64,000 nt of DNA from Corynebacterium sp. (GTDB taxonomy: Bacteria; Actinomycetota; Actinomycetes; Mycobacteriales; Mycobacteriaceae). Below the pieces are notes generated by a model. That model worked only from the letters and a program-made list of their open reading frames with translations, made no database searches and was not told the DNA's origin. Below are positions 19,391 through 29,395 of the stretch, piece by piece. The stretch spans positions 388,190 through 452,189 of the forward strand of contig JAUMTW010000002.1 of the NCBI GenBank assembly GCA_030531005.1, in the 5' to 3' direction. The translations under genes and the position numbers were made by a program. The stretch's first letter is position 1, and each line of letters starts with the position of its first letter.

Positions 19391-20661
19391 GCTTGTTCCT
19401 TTCGCGCGTACTTACTATTTTCTAGCAGATATTCCGGATGTTCTTCTAAAGTAGCCCGAACCCACTCGATGTCTTTATCGCCGCGGCCTGATAAAGAAAC
19501 CAGAATGGTAATATCTTTTTCACCTTGCTGCTCAGCTAGTTCCGCGCGTTTGAGGGCATAGGCCAGCGCATGGCTGGACTCTAAGGCGGGGATGATGCCC
19601 TCCTCACACGAGAGTAATTGGAAGGCTTGCAAAGCCTCTGCATCGGTGACTGCGACATACTTCGCGCGGCCACTTGCTGATAGGTGTGCATGTTGGGGAC
19701 CAACACCGGGATAATCCAGCCCCGCAGAGATGGAATACGACTCCTCTACCTGACCTTCGGCATTGCGCATCAAGTAGCTCTTCGCGCCGTGCAGGATACC
19801 CACTTCCCCATTATTGATGGTGGCACCATGGTGGCCGGAATCCATGCCCAGACCACCCGCTTCGGTGCCTACGAGCTCCACACTTGGCTCAGCAATGAAC
19901 TCAGCGAACATACCAATAGCATTGGAACCGCCGCCTACACAGGCTACAACCACATCCGGGAGTTTGCCCACGCGCTCGAGTATCTGTGCCTTAGCTTCTT
20001 CGGAGATCACTCGGTGAAATTCACGCACAATCGTTGGGAACGGGTGGGGGCCAGCTGCAGTACCTAAAAGGTAGTGTGACTCGTGGAAGGTTGCAGTCCA
20101 ATCGCGTAGCGCCTCATTCACCGCATCCTTCAGCGTGCCGGATCCGGAGTCCACAGCTACCACTTTCGCACCCATGAGTTCCATGCGATACACATTGGGC
20201 TGCTGGCGCTGCACATCTTTCGCACCCATATAAATCACACACTCAAGATCCAGTAGTGCGCACGCTAAGGCAGTAGCGGTGCCGTGTTGCCCGGCACCGG
20301 TCTCGGCAATAATGCGGGTTTTGCCCATACGTTTAGCGAGCAGTGCTTGGCCAATCACCTGATTGGTCTTATGCGCACCACCGTGGACTAAATCTTCGCG
20401 CTTTAAAAAGATGCGAGCGTGCCCTTTGCCCAAGCCTGCCTGTGGCAGTTTTGTGCACTCCGTAATTGGGGTCGGGCGGCCAAGGTAGTTGCGGAAGTAT
20501 CCGCGCAAGGTGGTGAGGAATTCTTCATCCTCCATAGCCTCGACGAAGGCTGCTTCTAATTGATCAAGTGCTGGGATGAGTGATTCCGGAACGTACTGCC
20601 CGCCGAACTCCCCGAAGTAGGCTGGCAAGAGCGTTGCCCGCTTTTGTTGTGTTGGTTCCAT
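19387..20661 (-). CDS. trpB: Tryptophan synthase beta subunit
   Basis: PLP enzyme that joins indole and serine into tryptophan. The PLP lysine is in HGGAHKTNQ, and the glycine-rich phosphate cup is [10 protein letters not shown]. It is 424 residues, with a short C-terminal extension ending in a basic tail. ATG start with AAGGA upstream. A 214-bp gap separates it from trpCF, with a TAGAAT hexamer on the minus strand near 20740 that could be an internal promoter for trpBA. Confidence 0.98.
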   Translation of the reverse strand: MEPTQQKRATLLPAYFGEFGGQYVPESLIPALDQLEAAFVEAMEDEEFLTTLRGYFRNYLGRPTPITECTKLPQAGLGKGHARIFLKREDLVHGGAHKTNQVIGQALLAKRMGKTRIIAETGAGQHGTATALACALLDLECVIYMGAKDVQRQQPNVYRMELMGAKVVAVDSGSGTLKDAVNEALRDWTATFHESHYLLGTAAGPHPFPTIVREFHRVISEEAKAQILERVGKLPDVVVACVGGGSNAIGMFAEFIAEPSVELVGTEAGGLGMDSGHHGATINNGEVGILHGAKSYLMRNAEGQVEESYSISAGLDYPGVGPQHAHLSASGRAKYVAVTDAEALQAFQLLSCEEGIIPALESSHALAYALKRAELAEQQGEKDITILVSLSGRGDKDIEWVRATLEEHPEYLLENSKYARKEQA

Positions 20662-20875
20662 AAAAGTGGTCCTTAATCCGTTTGTTGCTGCCCTAGTCTG
20701 AGATCTCTTACCCAGGGGGGCAGGTGGCGGAACTGTGCTGTTTTATTCTATAGGTCAGAGGTAGTCCGATAGATTATTGGAGGTTTGACTGCCTCGTGTA
20801 GTTAGTGGCCCAGTGTAGCTACTCTTCTAGCATCGCCAGCTGCTTAGGTATGCTGGTGGCAGTAGCGACCATACA

Positions 20876-22318
20876 TTACTCCAGTGCGCGGTGATAGTTG
20901 CGGATGGCGGCGCAGGTCCGCCCTAAGGCGCCAGCATCTTTATGCTGTGCCCATGCGCCTGCAGTTTTGGGATACTCAACCCCAGAGTTGAGGTCAATGC
21001 CGGCGCAGTTTTGCGCTAATGCAGCAGTGATATTGCTTGGCCCTACCCCACCGGCTAGAAACGCCTTCGCTTTCACTTCTGTGGGGATGCGTTCCCAGGG
21101 AAACACTTCCCCACTTCCGCCTTGCTGGCTATCCAATACGAGATGATCCACATGTGCGACGATCTCCGGGAGAGCTGCGACTGCCTCTGGGTTCGTCATA
21201 GAAACTGCACGCCAGGTTTGCACTACTTGTCCAGGATAATATTTGGTGATGTGAGCGCGAGCGTAGGTGATGTATTCGAGCTCTCCAGCGGCACTGCCCT
21301 GGAATGGGGCATGCAGCTGGAGGGCGTGGATGCCCGGCAAAAACGCATTGGAAAGATCAGTAGTTTCGCGGGTAACGCTGACGTATCGCAGTTGAGGGGC
21401 GGCATCCATAATCTCTTTCGCGGTTTCACGTGAAACATAGCGCGGGCTCTCCGTGACCGTGATCAATCCACCGAAGCTGGCTCCTTGAGCTGCAGCTACT
21501 TGAGCTGCTTCTGGGGTGCGCAAGCCGCATACCTTCACATTGCCGTAGAGTAACTGACGGATTGCGAAATCAATGTCCGGGGTGCCGGTGAGCTGTGAGC
21601 CTACGAGGAATCCATTGCAATAACCGGCTAGGTCGCGCACACTCTTGTTATTACGGATGCCGGATTCAGAGATAACGACGACATCGTCGGGGGCCAGGAC
21701 GCTGAGCTCCTTGGTGCGGTTTAGATCAATAGTGAGATCATGTAGATTTCGATTATTGATACCGATGATCTTTGCGCCTAAGCGCAGCGCCCGCGCAATC
21801 TCTTCGGCATCAATAACTTCGGTGAGGATGTCTAGGCCCAGGGAATCGGCAATGGCCGCTAACTCGGTGTAGGTGGAATCATCAAGTACGGAAAGCATGA
21901 GCAAGATCGCGTCGGCCCCAAAGTATCGGGCGGCATAGATTTGCACAGGATCGATGATGAAGTCCTTGCACAAAACTGGCAGATGAGTGGTCGCAGCTAC
22001 GGTGGCTAAATGGTTGTAATCGCCATTGAAGCGCTCTGGTTCGCAAAGTACGGAGATACCTGCTGCGTACTTGCTGTAGATGCGTGCGATCTCGGCCGGG
22101 TGGTAGTTGTCGCGAATGAGTCCCAGTGATGGCGAGGCAGCCTTACACTCCATAATAAAGTGCGCGCTCCCCCGGCCACCTGCACGCAGGCTCCTATACA
22201 GTGAACGTGTTGATGTTGGGAGGCTGGTACGATCTACGTGCGCAATACGGTCAGTGATTTCGGGTACGTGGGTGCGGCGTTGGGCCACAATATTTTCTAG
22301 GACAGTCGGCAAACTCAT
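20876..22318 (-). CDS. trpCF: Bifunctional indole-glycerol-phosphate synthase / phosphoribosylanthranilate isomerase
   Basis: Fused enzyme for two successive steps of tryptophan synthesis, as in C. glutamicum. The N-terminal half is the IGPS barrel (ECKAASPSLG, LCKDFI, GINNRNL and SESG motifs). The C-terminal half is the PRAI barrel starting near VKVCGLR and ending with LAGGVGPSNI and DLNSGVE. The start chosen is the ATG at 22318, one base after the trpD stop, with AGGAG 9 bp upstream; the open frame extends further but into trpD. A parS site lies inside the coding sequence at 21422-21437. Confidence 0.97.
   Translation of the reverse strand: MSLPTVLENIVAQRRTHVPEITDRIAHVDRTSLPTSTRSLYRSLRAGGRGSAHFIMECKAASPSLGLIRDNYHPAEIARIYSKYAAGISVLCEPERFNGDYNHLATVAATTHLPVLCKDFIIDPVQIYAARYFGADAILLMLSVLDDSTYTELAAIADSLGLDILTEVIDAEEIARALRLGAKIIGINNRNLHDLTIDLNRTKELSVLAPDDVVVISESGIRNNKSVRDLAGYCNGFLVGSQLTGTPDIDFAIRQLLYGNVKVCGLRTPEAAQVAAAQGASFGGLITVTESPRYVSRETAKEIMDAAPQLRYVSVTRETTDLSNAFLPGIHALQLHAPFQGSAAGELEYITYARAHITKYYPGQVVQTWRAVSMTNPEAVAALPEIVAHVDHLVLDSQQGGSGEVFPWERIPTEVKAKAFLAGGVGPSNITAALAQNCAGIDLNSGVEYPKTAGAWAQHKDAGALGRTCAAIRNYHRALE
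21422..21437. other. parS site 2, inside trpCF
   Basis: GGTTTCACGTGAAACA, 15 of 16 matches to the parS consensus with an intact 14-bp core. It is located in coding sequence; the protein reads CFTxK-like residues across it (minus-strand codons for MFHVKP-type frame are a shadow, not the used frame). Confidence 0.85.
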
Positions 22319-22319
22319 A

Positions 22320-23330
22320 CTAGGACTCCTGGATGGCAGCCAACCATGTGGCGGCTTGCCCATTGTCAATGGTTTCTTGTGCTTTGGCGGTACCTGCAGC
22401 AAAACTCTCCGCTATGTTCGATACGTACAGCATCGCACCGGCTGTAGCAGTTAGAGCGGCAATATGTGCGGGCTGGCCCTCCCCGCGCAGGACATTGGTA
22501 ATCGCCGTAGCGTTTTCGGTAGCACCTGCGCCGGCAAGTTCGCTCAGCTCAAAGTGAGCTACCCCAAAGTCGGAAGGCTGCAATTCATGCCTGGTGATCT
22601 CGTTTTTGTTGAGTTCCCACACGATAGTCGATCCGTGGAGTGCAATTTCGTCGGTACCGGAACCATGCACCACCAGTGCATGAGTGCGTCCTAGGTCGCG
22701 GAAGGTGTTAATGATCAACTCGCCTTGGTGTGGGTTGGCTATGCCCATTATCTGGAACTCAGGGCGTACCGGCGACAGTATTGGCCCTAAGGTATTAAAC
22801 AGAGTGGATACCTTCAACGCACGGCGTACTGGCTGTACATGGGCAGTCGCTGGGTGGAACAGCGGAGCAAAGAGGAAAGTGAAATTATGTTCAGCAACTT
22901 GTTGTGCTGCAACCTCAGGAGCGAGGTCAATAGCGATACCAAGGGCTTCGAGCACATCGGCGCTGCCGGAGCTGCTGGATACTGAACGGTTACCGCATTT
23001 GACGGTTCGTGCACCTGCTGCGGCTGCAAGCAAGGAAGCGCCGGTGGTGATATTGATGGTATTCGCACCGTCGCCGCCGGTGCCTGCGGTGTCAAGTACA
23101 CCGCTACCTGGTAACGGAAAGGGGCGTGCCACCTCAAGGAAGGCCTGCGCTGCTCCGGTTATGTCAGCTGCCGTTTCGCCCCGTGTGCGGATAGCAGTGA
23201 GTAGTGCGGCAATATGTATCTCATCGAATTCACCTGCGCTCAAGGGCTCGAATACTTCCCGCACCTCGGCAATGCTGGGCTGCTGGTTATCAAGAAATGC
23301 TGCAAAGCGCTCTTGTAGCTCTTGGTTCAT
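22320..23330 (-). CDS. trpD: Anthranilate phosphoribosyltransferase
   Basis: Transfers phosphoribosyl to anthranilate. The PRPP-binding GTGGDG motif and the KCGNRSVSSSSGSADVLE stretch are both present. At 336 residues it is of normal length. The stop lies one base before the trpCF start. A 198-bp gap with two parS sites separates it from trpG upstream, longer than the other joints of the operon. Confidence 0.98.
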   Translation of the reverse strand: MNQELQERFAAFLDNQQPSIAEVREVFEPLSAGEFDEIHIAALLTAIRTRGETAADITGAAQAFLEVARPFPLPGSGVLDTAGTGGDGANTINITTGASLLAAAAGARTVKCGNRSVSSSSGSADVLEALGIAIDLAPEVAAQQVAEHNFTFLFAPLFHPATAHVQPVRRALKVSTLFNTLGPILSPVRPEFQIMGIANPHQGELIINTFRDLGRTHALVVHGSGTDEIALHGSTIVWELNKNEITRHELQPSDFGVAHFELSELAGAGATENATAITNVLRGEGQPAHIAALTATAGAMLYVSNIAESFAAGTAKAQETIDNGQAATWLAAIQES

Positions 23331-23460
23331 AATGAGGTACCTTCCATATTCTTAGTTTTCAGAGCGCTCCCCTGATTCTGCGGGGAAAGACGCATGCGAA
23401 TGGTCGTTTCGTCGCTAAACACTGAGGAGAGCTGTGCTTCCATTATAGGAATTGTGGTCC

Positions 23461-23476
23461 GGTTTCACGTGAAACA
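23461..23476. other. parS site 3, between trpG and trpD
   Basis: GGTTTCACGTGAAACA. It forms the first half of a tandem pair; a 20-bp direct repeat (GGTTTCACGTGAAACAATGG) recurs 30 bp further on. Confidence 0.88.
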
Positions 23477-23490
23477 ATGGCGTTTTCGGC

Positions 23491-23506
23491 GGTTTCACGT
23501 GAAACA
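23491..23506. other. parS site 4, between trpG and trpD
   Basis: Identical 16-mer to site 3, exactly 30 bp away, about three helical turns, so two ParB dimers could load on the same face. It lies 22 bp downstream of the trpG stop. Confidence 0.88.
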
Positions 23507-23528
23507 ATGGGCCTGGGCGGGGGTCGAT

Positions 23529-24188
23529 TTAGCTCGAGCACCTAGGATCCGCTCTAAGCAGGGTTTCGATGCAGCGCTCTAAAATGATTGGGCCCTGAAG
23601 GCTTAATACCGATTCTGGGTGGAATTGTAGGCCGATAGCCTTATTCTCGAGCGAGTGGGCGGCCATGGTGATTTCTCCAATACGGGAGTCACAGACGCCC
23701 AAGGGCGTCAGCGCGGCAGGCGGATTTGTGCAACCTAAGGAATGATAACGTGCAATGGGTACTAATTTGCCGTGAAAGTTGTTCTCTATGGCATCGTCAA
23801 CAGTAAGGCCGTGAAAAATTGGTGATCCCTGCCCTGCCGAAGTGAGCACCATATTATCGGTGCTGCCGTGAACCGGCCCACACGGTTCCACTACTGCCCC
23901 ATGGTGTTCTAAGAGTGCCTGGAACCCAAGGCAGATGCCAAGCAGGGGGATTCGGCCGTAAACTTCTGCAATGAGCTGCATCATATTGCCGGCGTCTCGT
24001 GGATGCCCGGGGCCGGGAGAAAGACAGATGAGGTCTGGGCTCGCTTCCATGATGACTTCGACGGGTACAGTATTGCGGTAAACCAAGCATCGATAACCGG
24101 CCACTGCGAAGGCATCAACCAAGTTATAAACGAAGGAATCGTGGTTATCGAGGAGCACAATAGTTGCGTCACTGTGATTATTGTCCAT
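23529..24188 (-). CDS. trpG: Anthranilate synthase glutamine amidotransferase subunit
   Basis: Supplies ammonia from glutamine to TrpE. The nucleophile Cys is in GICLGFQ and the His-Glu pair in FHPESV; the oxyanion segment SPGPGHP is present. The start chosen is the ATG at 24188, one base after the trpE stop, giving 219 residues beginning MDNNHSDATIVLLDNHDSF; the longer open frame runs back into trpE. Confidence 0.97.
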   Translation of the reverse strand: MDNNHSDATIVLLDNHDSFVYNLVDAFAVAGYRCLVYRNTVPVEVIMEASPDLICLSPGPGHPRDAGNMMQLIAEVYGRIPLLGICLGFQALLEHHGAVVEPCGPVHGSTDNMVLTSAGQGSPIFHGLTVDDAIENNFHGKLVPIARYHSLGCTNPPAALTPLGVCDSRIGEITMAAHSLENKAIGLQFHPESVLSLQGPIILERCIETLLRADPRCSS

Positions 24189-24189
24189 C

Positions 24190-25824
24190 TTAGCGTAACA
24201 CCTCCAATCGTTGCCCTGCTGCCTGAGCGAGGGCATGCAAAACTGCATAAGCCTTGTGTAAGGTTTCGTCGGCTTCTTTCTGGGGCTGAGAGTCACGTAC
24301 CACACCAGCGCCGGCTTGTACTACTGCTTGGCCATCGTGCACAAAACCAGAGCGAATCACAATACAGGTATCCATGGTGCCATCCCCACGTAAATACCCT
24401 ACTGCTCCGCCATAGGAGCCGCGCCGTACTTTTTCTGTAGCACGTAGCAACTCCGTAGCTCTAATCTTAGGAGCTCCAGTTAAAGTACCCATATTCATGC
24501 AGGCCTTATATGCATCCAAGGAGTCAAAATCAGGTGCTAAGGTAGCCACAATTCGGCTGACCAAGTGCATGACCCGGGAGTAACGATCAACCTGCAGGAG
24601 ATCGACAACCTTTCGTGTAGCCGGCACTGCGACGCGAGCTAAGTCGTTACGTGCGAGGTCCACCAACATAATATGCTCGGCAATTTCTTTTGCATCGGTG
24701 CGCATATCTAATTCGGAGCGGATATCGAGTTCATTATGAATGGTGCCATCGGGATGCAAACCGCGAGGTCGCGTCCCGGCAATTGGATAAATTTGCACCT
24801 CGCGCGTTGCGGCATCAAATTTAAGATTCGATTCTGGAGAAGCTCCGAAAAGTTCAAAACTTTTTCCATCTGCAATACCGCGCACATAAAACATATATGG
24901 GCTGGGGTTCGTGGCGCGCAGACTTCGGTAGACAGCAAAAGCATCTGGACACGGTGTCGTAAAACTGCGAGCTGGGACTACCTGATAAATGTCGCCGCAT
25001 TCAATATTGCCTTGTAGGCGCTGCACAATCTCGCGGTATTCTGCATCGCTCGTTTGTGCAACGACCTGAAGTGTGCCATCCAATTGTGGGGAAGTACTAG
25101 GAGTGGACGAAAAGTCGGTTGCAATCTTTTCTTGCCATGTAGCTAATTTTTCTGCGGCCTGCGCAGCATCAAGGGCAATAACTTCTAATTCTGCGGTATG
25201 CGCTAAGTGATCAATGCTTAAAAAAGTTTCCGCAACCACGAACTGATAATCCGGATAAATATTTGGTCCGGTACCGACGGCAGGTAAAGTTTCAAACGTT
25301 TCTAAAAAGTCGAAAGCGAAACCTCCACCTAAGAAAGGCAAAAATTTTCCACTGTAACCTGCAGCAGACTGCAAGCAGCGTAAGACATCGCTCGGGTGTG
25401 GGGCTACCAAACGCTCATGTTCTGCTGCCGCATGGCTAGGTGGAAAATGGAAGGTGGCCGTGGCGAGTACTTTCGTGGGACCGCCTGGGTATGCGGTGGC
25501 CTGCCCAGGAAATTCCGCGAGCTGGGTACGCAGACGTTCCAGCAAATTAACACCGACGTCGGTCAAAGCCTCGGCATAGACATCATGCCCATAACAAGTG
25601 ACTCGGAGGCATCCTTCGAGTACAGCCATGCAGGCGGTATTCTTTTTGGATTCAATATCGGCAGATTCTAATAAAATGGCATCACTGCGTGCAGTACCAC
25701 CGAGTGCCGCAAAGAGCTCAGCAGCATTGGAGTGATAGCGCACGGGAGTAGAAGCAGTAGCAACACGGAGGTCGAGGGCTGCTGCCTTCGTATCTGCAGG
25801 GTCCAGATCTATATGTGAATTCAT
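24190..25824 (-). CDS. trpE: Anthranilate synthase component I
   Basis: Makes anthranilate from chorismate with TrpG and is the feedback-controlled step. The tryptophan-binding LLESADIES motif is at about residues 52-60, and the chorismate domain carries PIAGTRPRG and LMDTC-like segments (GTMDTCIVIRSG). It is 544 residues. The ATG is preceded by AAAGGAA. It heads the operon trpEGDCFBA. No Trp-rich leader peptide was found upstream, so attenuation as in C. glutamicum is not supported here. Confidence 0.98.
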   Translation of the reverse strand: MNSHIDLDPADTKAAALDLRVATASTPVRYHSNAAELFAALGGTARSDAILLESADIESKKNTACMAVLEGCLRVTCYGHDVYAEALTDVGVNLLERLRTQLAEFPGQATAYPGGPTKVLATATFHFPPSHAAAEHERLVAPHPSDVLRCLQSAAGYSGKFLPFLGGGFAFDFLETFETLPAVGTGPNIYPDYQFVVAETFLSIDHLAHTAELEVIALDAAQAAEKLATWQEKIATDFSSTPSTSPQLDGTLQVVAQTSDAEYREIVQRLQGNIECGDIYQVVPARSFTTPCPDAFAVYRSLRATNPSPYMFYVRGIADGKSFELFGASPESNLKFDAATREVQIYPIAGTRPRGLHPDGTIHNELDIRSELDMRTDAKEIAEHIMLVDLARNDLARVAVPATRKVVDLLQVDRYSRVMHLVSRIVATLAPDFDSLDAYKACMNMGTLTGAPKIRATELLRATEKVRRGSYGGAVGYLRGDGTMDTCIVIRSGFVHDGQAVVQAGAGVVRDSQPQKEADETLHKAYAVLHALAQAAGQRLEVLR

Positions 25825-25971
25825 GGTGCGAGTTCCTTTATAAAGGGTGTCGTTTTATTGTGACATACCAATCGGCTTTTACCCACCTCTTCCCCGCTGG
25901 TGCTTTTTTGATACGGGAGGCAGGAATGGGAAGAAACAGGAATAAGGGAGGATGTGACTTACGTGCAAGGT
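25825..25971 (-). promoter_or_regulatory. Promoter region of the trp operon
   Basis: Between the terminator at 25972-26002 and trpE there is about 145 bp that must contain the trp promoter. A weak CACC/GGTG hairpin is present, but no convincing -10 and no run of Trp codons in a small frame with a start and stop. Confidence 0.4.
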
Positions 25972-26002
25972 AAAAGAAAAGCACCCATATTCTCATGGGT
26001 GC
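25972..26002 (-). terminator. Terminator after the SdpI-like gene
   Basis: On the minus strand GCACCCAT and ATGGGTGC pair around a 6-nt loop and are followed by TTTTCTTTTA. It isolates the SdpI-like gene from the trp operon. Confidence 0.8.
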
Positions 26003-26048
26003 GTTGTCATCTGTATCCGAGCGAGATCGTATTCTTCGGATACGGTAA

Positions 26049-26492
26049 TTAACTCTCCTTCGCCGCCCGGCGTAATGCGGCAATATCAACCTGGGGGGCT
26101 GGTGCCAATTCTGTTGGCGCAGCATCTCCGGAGGCACACTGGCTATCGTTTGATTGTTCTGCAGCAGCTAGGATAGACACTGCGCGAGCGCCGGCACTGG
26201 CGCCAAGGCTGATGAGGACGAGAGTAGCAACCAAGAGGGCTACAGCCAGGATCCAAAGCCAACCACTATCAGTGAAACAGAGCAATCCTGCAAGAAAGGC
26301 AGCAATACTGCCGGCAACCCATAATGGACCGGCCATCTTATGGGCGATGTTCCACATTTCTTGGCTCTTTCGTACCTCGGGTACGCGAATTCCAATATAG
26401 GAGTTACCGGGGAGGCGCTCTGCCCAGCTCAATGACCCAACAACAATAAGGATCAGCGCAAAGCAGAGCACTAGGATTCCGACGATCGTCAT
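26049..26492 (-). CDS. SdpI family membrane protein
   Basis: A 147-residue membrane protein with three predicted spans and a hydrophilic C-terminal tail of about 40 residues. The block NSYIGIRVPEVRKSQEMW followed by a membrane span is the SdpI signature (NxxxGIRxP, W near a His). SdpI gives immunity to a toxic peptide in Bacillus, but most actinobacterial members have no known role. It is a single gene closed by its own terminator. Confidence 0.75.
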   Translation of the reverse strand: MTIVGILVLCFALILIVVGSLSWAERLPGNSYIGIRVPEVRKSQEMWNIAHKMAGPLWVAGSIAAFLAGLLCFTDSGWLWILAVALLVATLVLISLGASAGARAVSILAAAEQSNDSQCASGDAAPTELAPAPQVDIAALRRAAKES

Positions 26493-26788
26493 GCCCCCTA
26501 CTGTACTCCAGTTTTGAGCTCGATGTGACAGTGCATCTCACTTGGCTACAAGCAGATATTTGCTGTGGAAAAGGCTACGCGAGTACCTGTTGCTTAGTGT
26601 CACGGAAGTGGGATGTGATTTTGGCCTATTCAACTATAGAAAACTAGGAAAATGCATGCAGCAAAGGTACATTTATACCATTGCCATTGCCCATATATGT
26701 GTAGTGGTGTGATTGACCCTGTTGCCGCGTAGGCTCACGCGGCAACCCCCGGCTCAGCTATCGCTGACTGACTGTGCAAGGTTTATAT
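26493..26788. promoter_or_regulatory. Leader of the DAACS gene with a hairpin
   Basis: Intergenic region between divergent genes. It holds an inverted repeat, GTTGCCGCG (26721-26729) and CGCGGCAAC (26738-26746) with an 8-nt loop, 43 bp before the symporter start. It lacks a T run, so it looks like a leader structure or operator rather than a terminator. No known riboswitch class was recognised. Confidence 0.45.
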
Positions 26789-28093
26789 ATGAACTTCCAA
26801 CGCATCCGCTCGTCGCTGTTGTTCAAGATCATCGTTGCCATCATCCTTGGCATCATATGTAGTTTCTTCTTCCCGGATGGTTTAGCTCGAGTTTTTGTTA
26901 CCTTCAATACGCTTTTTGGTAACTTCCTCGGCTTCTTCATCCCAGTACTGATTTTCGCCCTCATTACTCCCGCAATCGCGGGCCTGGGTCGCGGCGCCGG
27001 TAAGTGGCTTGCAGTTACAACCGGTATCGCCTACTCCTCGGCCGTGATCTCTGGTCTGATTTCCTGGAGTGTGGCTGCTGGCCTCTACCCTTGGCTGCTC
27101 AAGGGCCAGGAGAACATTCATGTATCCGATGTGGATGAAGGAGCACTCACCCCATACTTCGAGGTGGAAATCCCTGCCCCAATGGCCGTGATGACTGCAC
27201 TCATCCTGGCCTTCGTGGTGGGTATTACCATGACCAACGTGAAGTCCGACACCCTGTATGCAGGTGTGAAGGATTTGCGCCGCATCGTAATGAAGGTGAT
27301 CGCTGCTTTCATCATCCCGCTATTGCCGCTCTACATCTTCGGCATGTTCCTCTCCCTGGGCATGAATGGCAACCTCGTTGATACTCTGTCTGCCTTTGGT
27401 AAGGTGCTGGTATTGGCGATCGTGATGAGTTTCGTGCTCTTATTACTACAGTTCCTGATTGCAGGTGGTATCGCCGGGCGTAACCCATTCATCTCTATGA
27501 AGAACATGATGCCCGCCTATTTCACCGCACTGGGTACCTCTTCTTCGGCAGCCACGATTCCTGTGACGTACGAGAGCGCTCTAAAGAATGATGTGAGCCG
27601 GTCGGTAGCGGGTTTTGTGGTACCACTGTGCGCCACCATTCACCTTTCCGGCTCGATGATGAAGATTACGTTGTTTGCCTTCGCGGTGCTCTTCCTTGGC
27701 GGGGAGACCCTCGGCTTCGGCGCTGCACTTGGCTTTATCCTTATGCTGGGCATCATGATGGTTGCTGCTCCCGGTGTGCCTGGTGGCGCTATCATGGCAG
27801 CAACAGGTGTGCTGACTGCGAACTTGGGCTTCAATGATGACCAAGTAGCTTTGATGATCGCAGCTTACATCGCTATCGACTCTTTCGGTACCGCATGTAA
27901 TGTTACTGGCGATGGTGCTATCGCCATGATCGTTGATCGCTTTGCCAAGGGCAGTATCACCCGCAATGAGTTGGATGAGGAAGATGACCTTGCCCTGGCT
28001 ACTGCCCTTTCAGGAGCAGAAAAATCCATTGAATTGGATGAGCAATCTGCTGACGGGCCAGCGGTGCGTGCTTCCAAATCCCAGGAAGAATAG
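26789..28093 (+). CDS. Dicarboxylate/amino acid:cation symporter (DAACS family)
   Basis: A 434-residue inner-membrane symporter. It shows the family's serine-rich reentrant motif in ALGTSSSAATIPVT, the second hairpin with ATIHLSGS, and the C-terminal DSFGTACNVTGDG segment. Such proteins take up glutamate, aspartate, serine/threonine or C4-dicarboxylates with sodium or protons; the substrate here is not certain. The ATG at 26789 has AAGG 8 bp upstream, better than the GTG 15 bp earlier. The acidic C-terminal tail is cytoplasmic. Confidence 0.9.
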   Translation: MNFQRIRSSLLFKIIVAIILGIICSFFFPDGLARVFVTFNTLFGNFLGFFIPVLIFALITPAIAGLGRGAGKWLAVTTGIAYSSAVISGLISWSVAAGLYPWLLKGQENIHVSDVDEGALTPYFEVEIPAPMAVMTALILAFVVGITMTNVKSDTLYAGVKDLRRIVMKVIAAFIIPLLPLYIFGMFLSLGMNGNLVDTLSAFGKVLVLAIVMSFVLLLLQFLIAGGIAGRNPFISMKNMMPAYFTALGTSSSAATIPVTYESALKNDVSRSVAGFVVPLCATIHLSGSMMKITLFAFAVLFLGGETLGFGAALGFILMLGIMMVAAPGVPGGAIMAATGVLTANLGFNDDQVALMIAAYIAIDSFGTACNVTGDGAIAMIVDRFAKGSITRNELDEEDDLALATALSGAEKSIELDEQSADGPAVRASKSQEE

Positions 28094-28148
28094 CGCTGTT
28101 TCGCATAAGCTCCGGGTAAATGTTCGTACCTACCCTGTAGCTATGACC

Positions 28149-28176
28149 AAGCCCCTAGCATCTCGCTGGGGGCTTT
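28149..28176 (+). terminator. Terminator after the DAACS gene
   Basis: AAGCCCCTAGC and GCTGGGGGCTT form a stem followed by TTTAG, 56 bp after the symporter stop. Confidence 0.75.
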
Positions 28177-28528
28177 AGTCATGCAGTGTGGATGTGGTTT
28201 GGTTGCAGTTCTCATTGACTATTGCGGAGCGTTGGGTTGCTTTAATACCCGTGTCGAGTAGCAGATTGCTGGTAGGTCGTGGTGTATGCCCGCTTGGAGC
28301 GTGTGCGCTGTAGCTATGTTTCACGTGAAACCTCGCTTGCTCCATCAGGTTTGGTCCGCCCATTGGAGCAGCCTCCCCTCAAAGACGCAGAACACCGTAG
28401 TGCGGCATTCATGCATTGGCGTTGCACCCGATATCCCTACGGTGTGCCTACTGAGGATGCCCACCTCTTATACAAGAACCCCGGCAAGTAGATGGGTGCT
28501 ATGCCCCCTTGATATAGCGGGATTCCCC
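28177..28528. other. Intergenic region with one parS site, no gene
   Basis: About 350 bp between the symporter terminator and the end of panC. Apart from parS site 5 at 28317-28332, no gene, repeat or hairpin was recognised. Confidence 0.5.
28317..28332. other. parS site 5
   Basis: TGTTTCACGTGAAACC, 15 of 16 matches to the parS consensus, in a region without genes. Confidence 0.88.
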
Positions 28529-29395
28529 TTAGGACGGGTCTGACGTCGGCAGATATACAGCATCAATTAAGCGTATGCCTTCCACCCAAGCCGCCGTTAA
28601 TGCGATATAGCGCTGGGCGGGATCGAGAGTCTGCTCCGAAACTTCGGTCAAATCAGCAGCATGCACCAAAACCAAGTAGTCCAAATCTACTCCGGGGCTA
28701 GAAGCTACGTCGCTCTTGATTGCATCTAGGTCCACCTTCGGGAAGTCAGCGACGATGCGGTCCATCGCACGGGAGAGCGCTATAGCCTGCTCTTTACCTG
28801 ATGTGCTCAGACGCACATTGCGACTAGATTCCGCAAGCCCGGAAGCAGCGCGCACAATTGGCACCGTCGCAATTGTAAGCGGGAAATGAAGATCGGCGAC
28901 GAGGCGCTGAATGATCGCAACCTGCTGGGCATCCTTTTGCCCAAAGTAGGCAGTGTGCGGGCGCACAATGTGGAAAAGTTGAGAAACCACAGTTGCTACC
29001 CCATCAAAGTGTCCCGGGCGACTCGCTCCTTCTAAAATCTCGCCCATGCGCCCAGTGCGCACCCATAGCTGTGGTGGGAAACTGGGATACATCTCTTCCA
29101 CACTAGGAGCGAATACTACATCCACTCCATGTGAAGCCAGGAAGGCCACATCGGCATCGAGCTCGCGTGGATATTTTTCATAATCCTCACATTCCCCGAG
29201 ATCCGAGAATTGGAGTGGGTTCACAAAGATACTAACCACCACGGTCTCATGGGCCTGGCGGGCAGCCTGCACCAGTTGTCCATGGCCCTGATGTAGAGCG
29301 CCCATGGTGGGTACAAAACCGATATCAGCACCCAGTTTGGCGCGAACCGCTGCAAACTCGGCAATGGTATGAACAACAATTGGGTTACTCGGCAT
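28529..29395 (-). CDS. panC: Pantoate--beta-alanine ligase
   Basis: Last step of pantothenate synthesis, joining pantoate and beta-alanine with ATP. The ATP-binding [10 protein letters not shown] motif is near the N-terminus, and the SSRNVRLS loop follows in the second half. The start is the ATG at 29395 with AGGAG upstream, overlapping the end of panB by 11 bp; the open frame before it is panB shadow. 288 residues. Confidence 0.97.
   Translation of the reverse strand: MPSNPIVVHTIAEFAAVRAKLGADIGFVPTMGALHQGHGQLVQAARQAHETVVVSIFVNPLQFSDLGECEDYEKYPRELDADVAFLASHGVDVVFAPSVEEMYPSFPPQLWVRTGRMGEILEGASRPGHFDGVATVVSQLFHIVRPHTAYFGQKDAQQVAIIQRLVADLHFPLTIATVPIVRAASGLAESSRNVRLSTSGKEQAIALSRAMDRIVADFPKVDLDAIKSDVASSPGVDLDYLVLVHAADLTEVSEQTLDPAQRYIALTAAWVEGIRLIDAVYLPTSDPS

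Noticed and set aside
25838..26137. Possible trp leader peptide with several Trp codons
   Set aside because: The Trp codons are scattered and the frame crosses the terminator of the SdpI-like gene; there is no Trp run followed by alternative hairpins.
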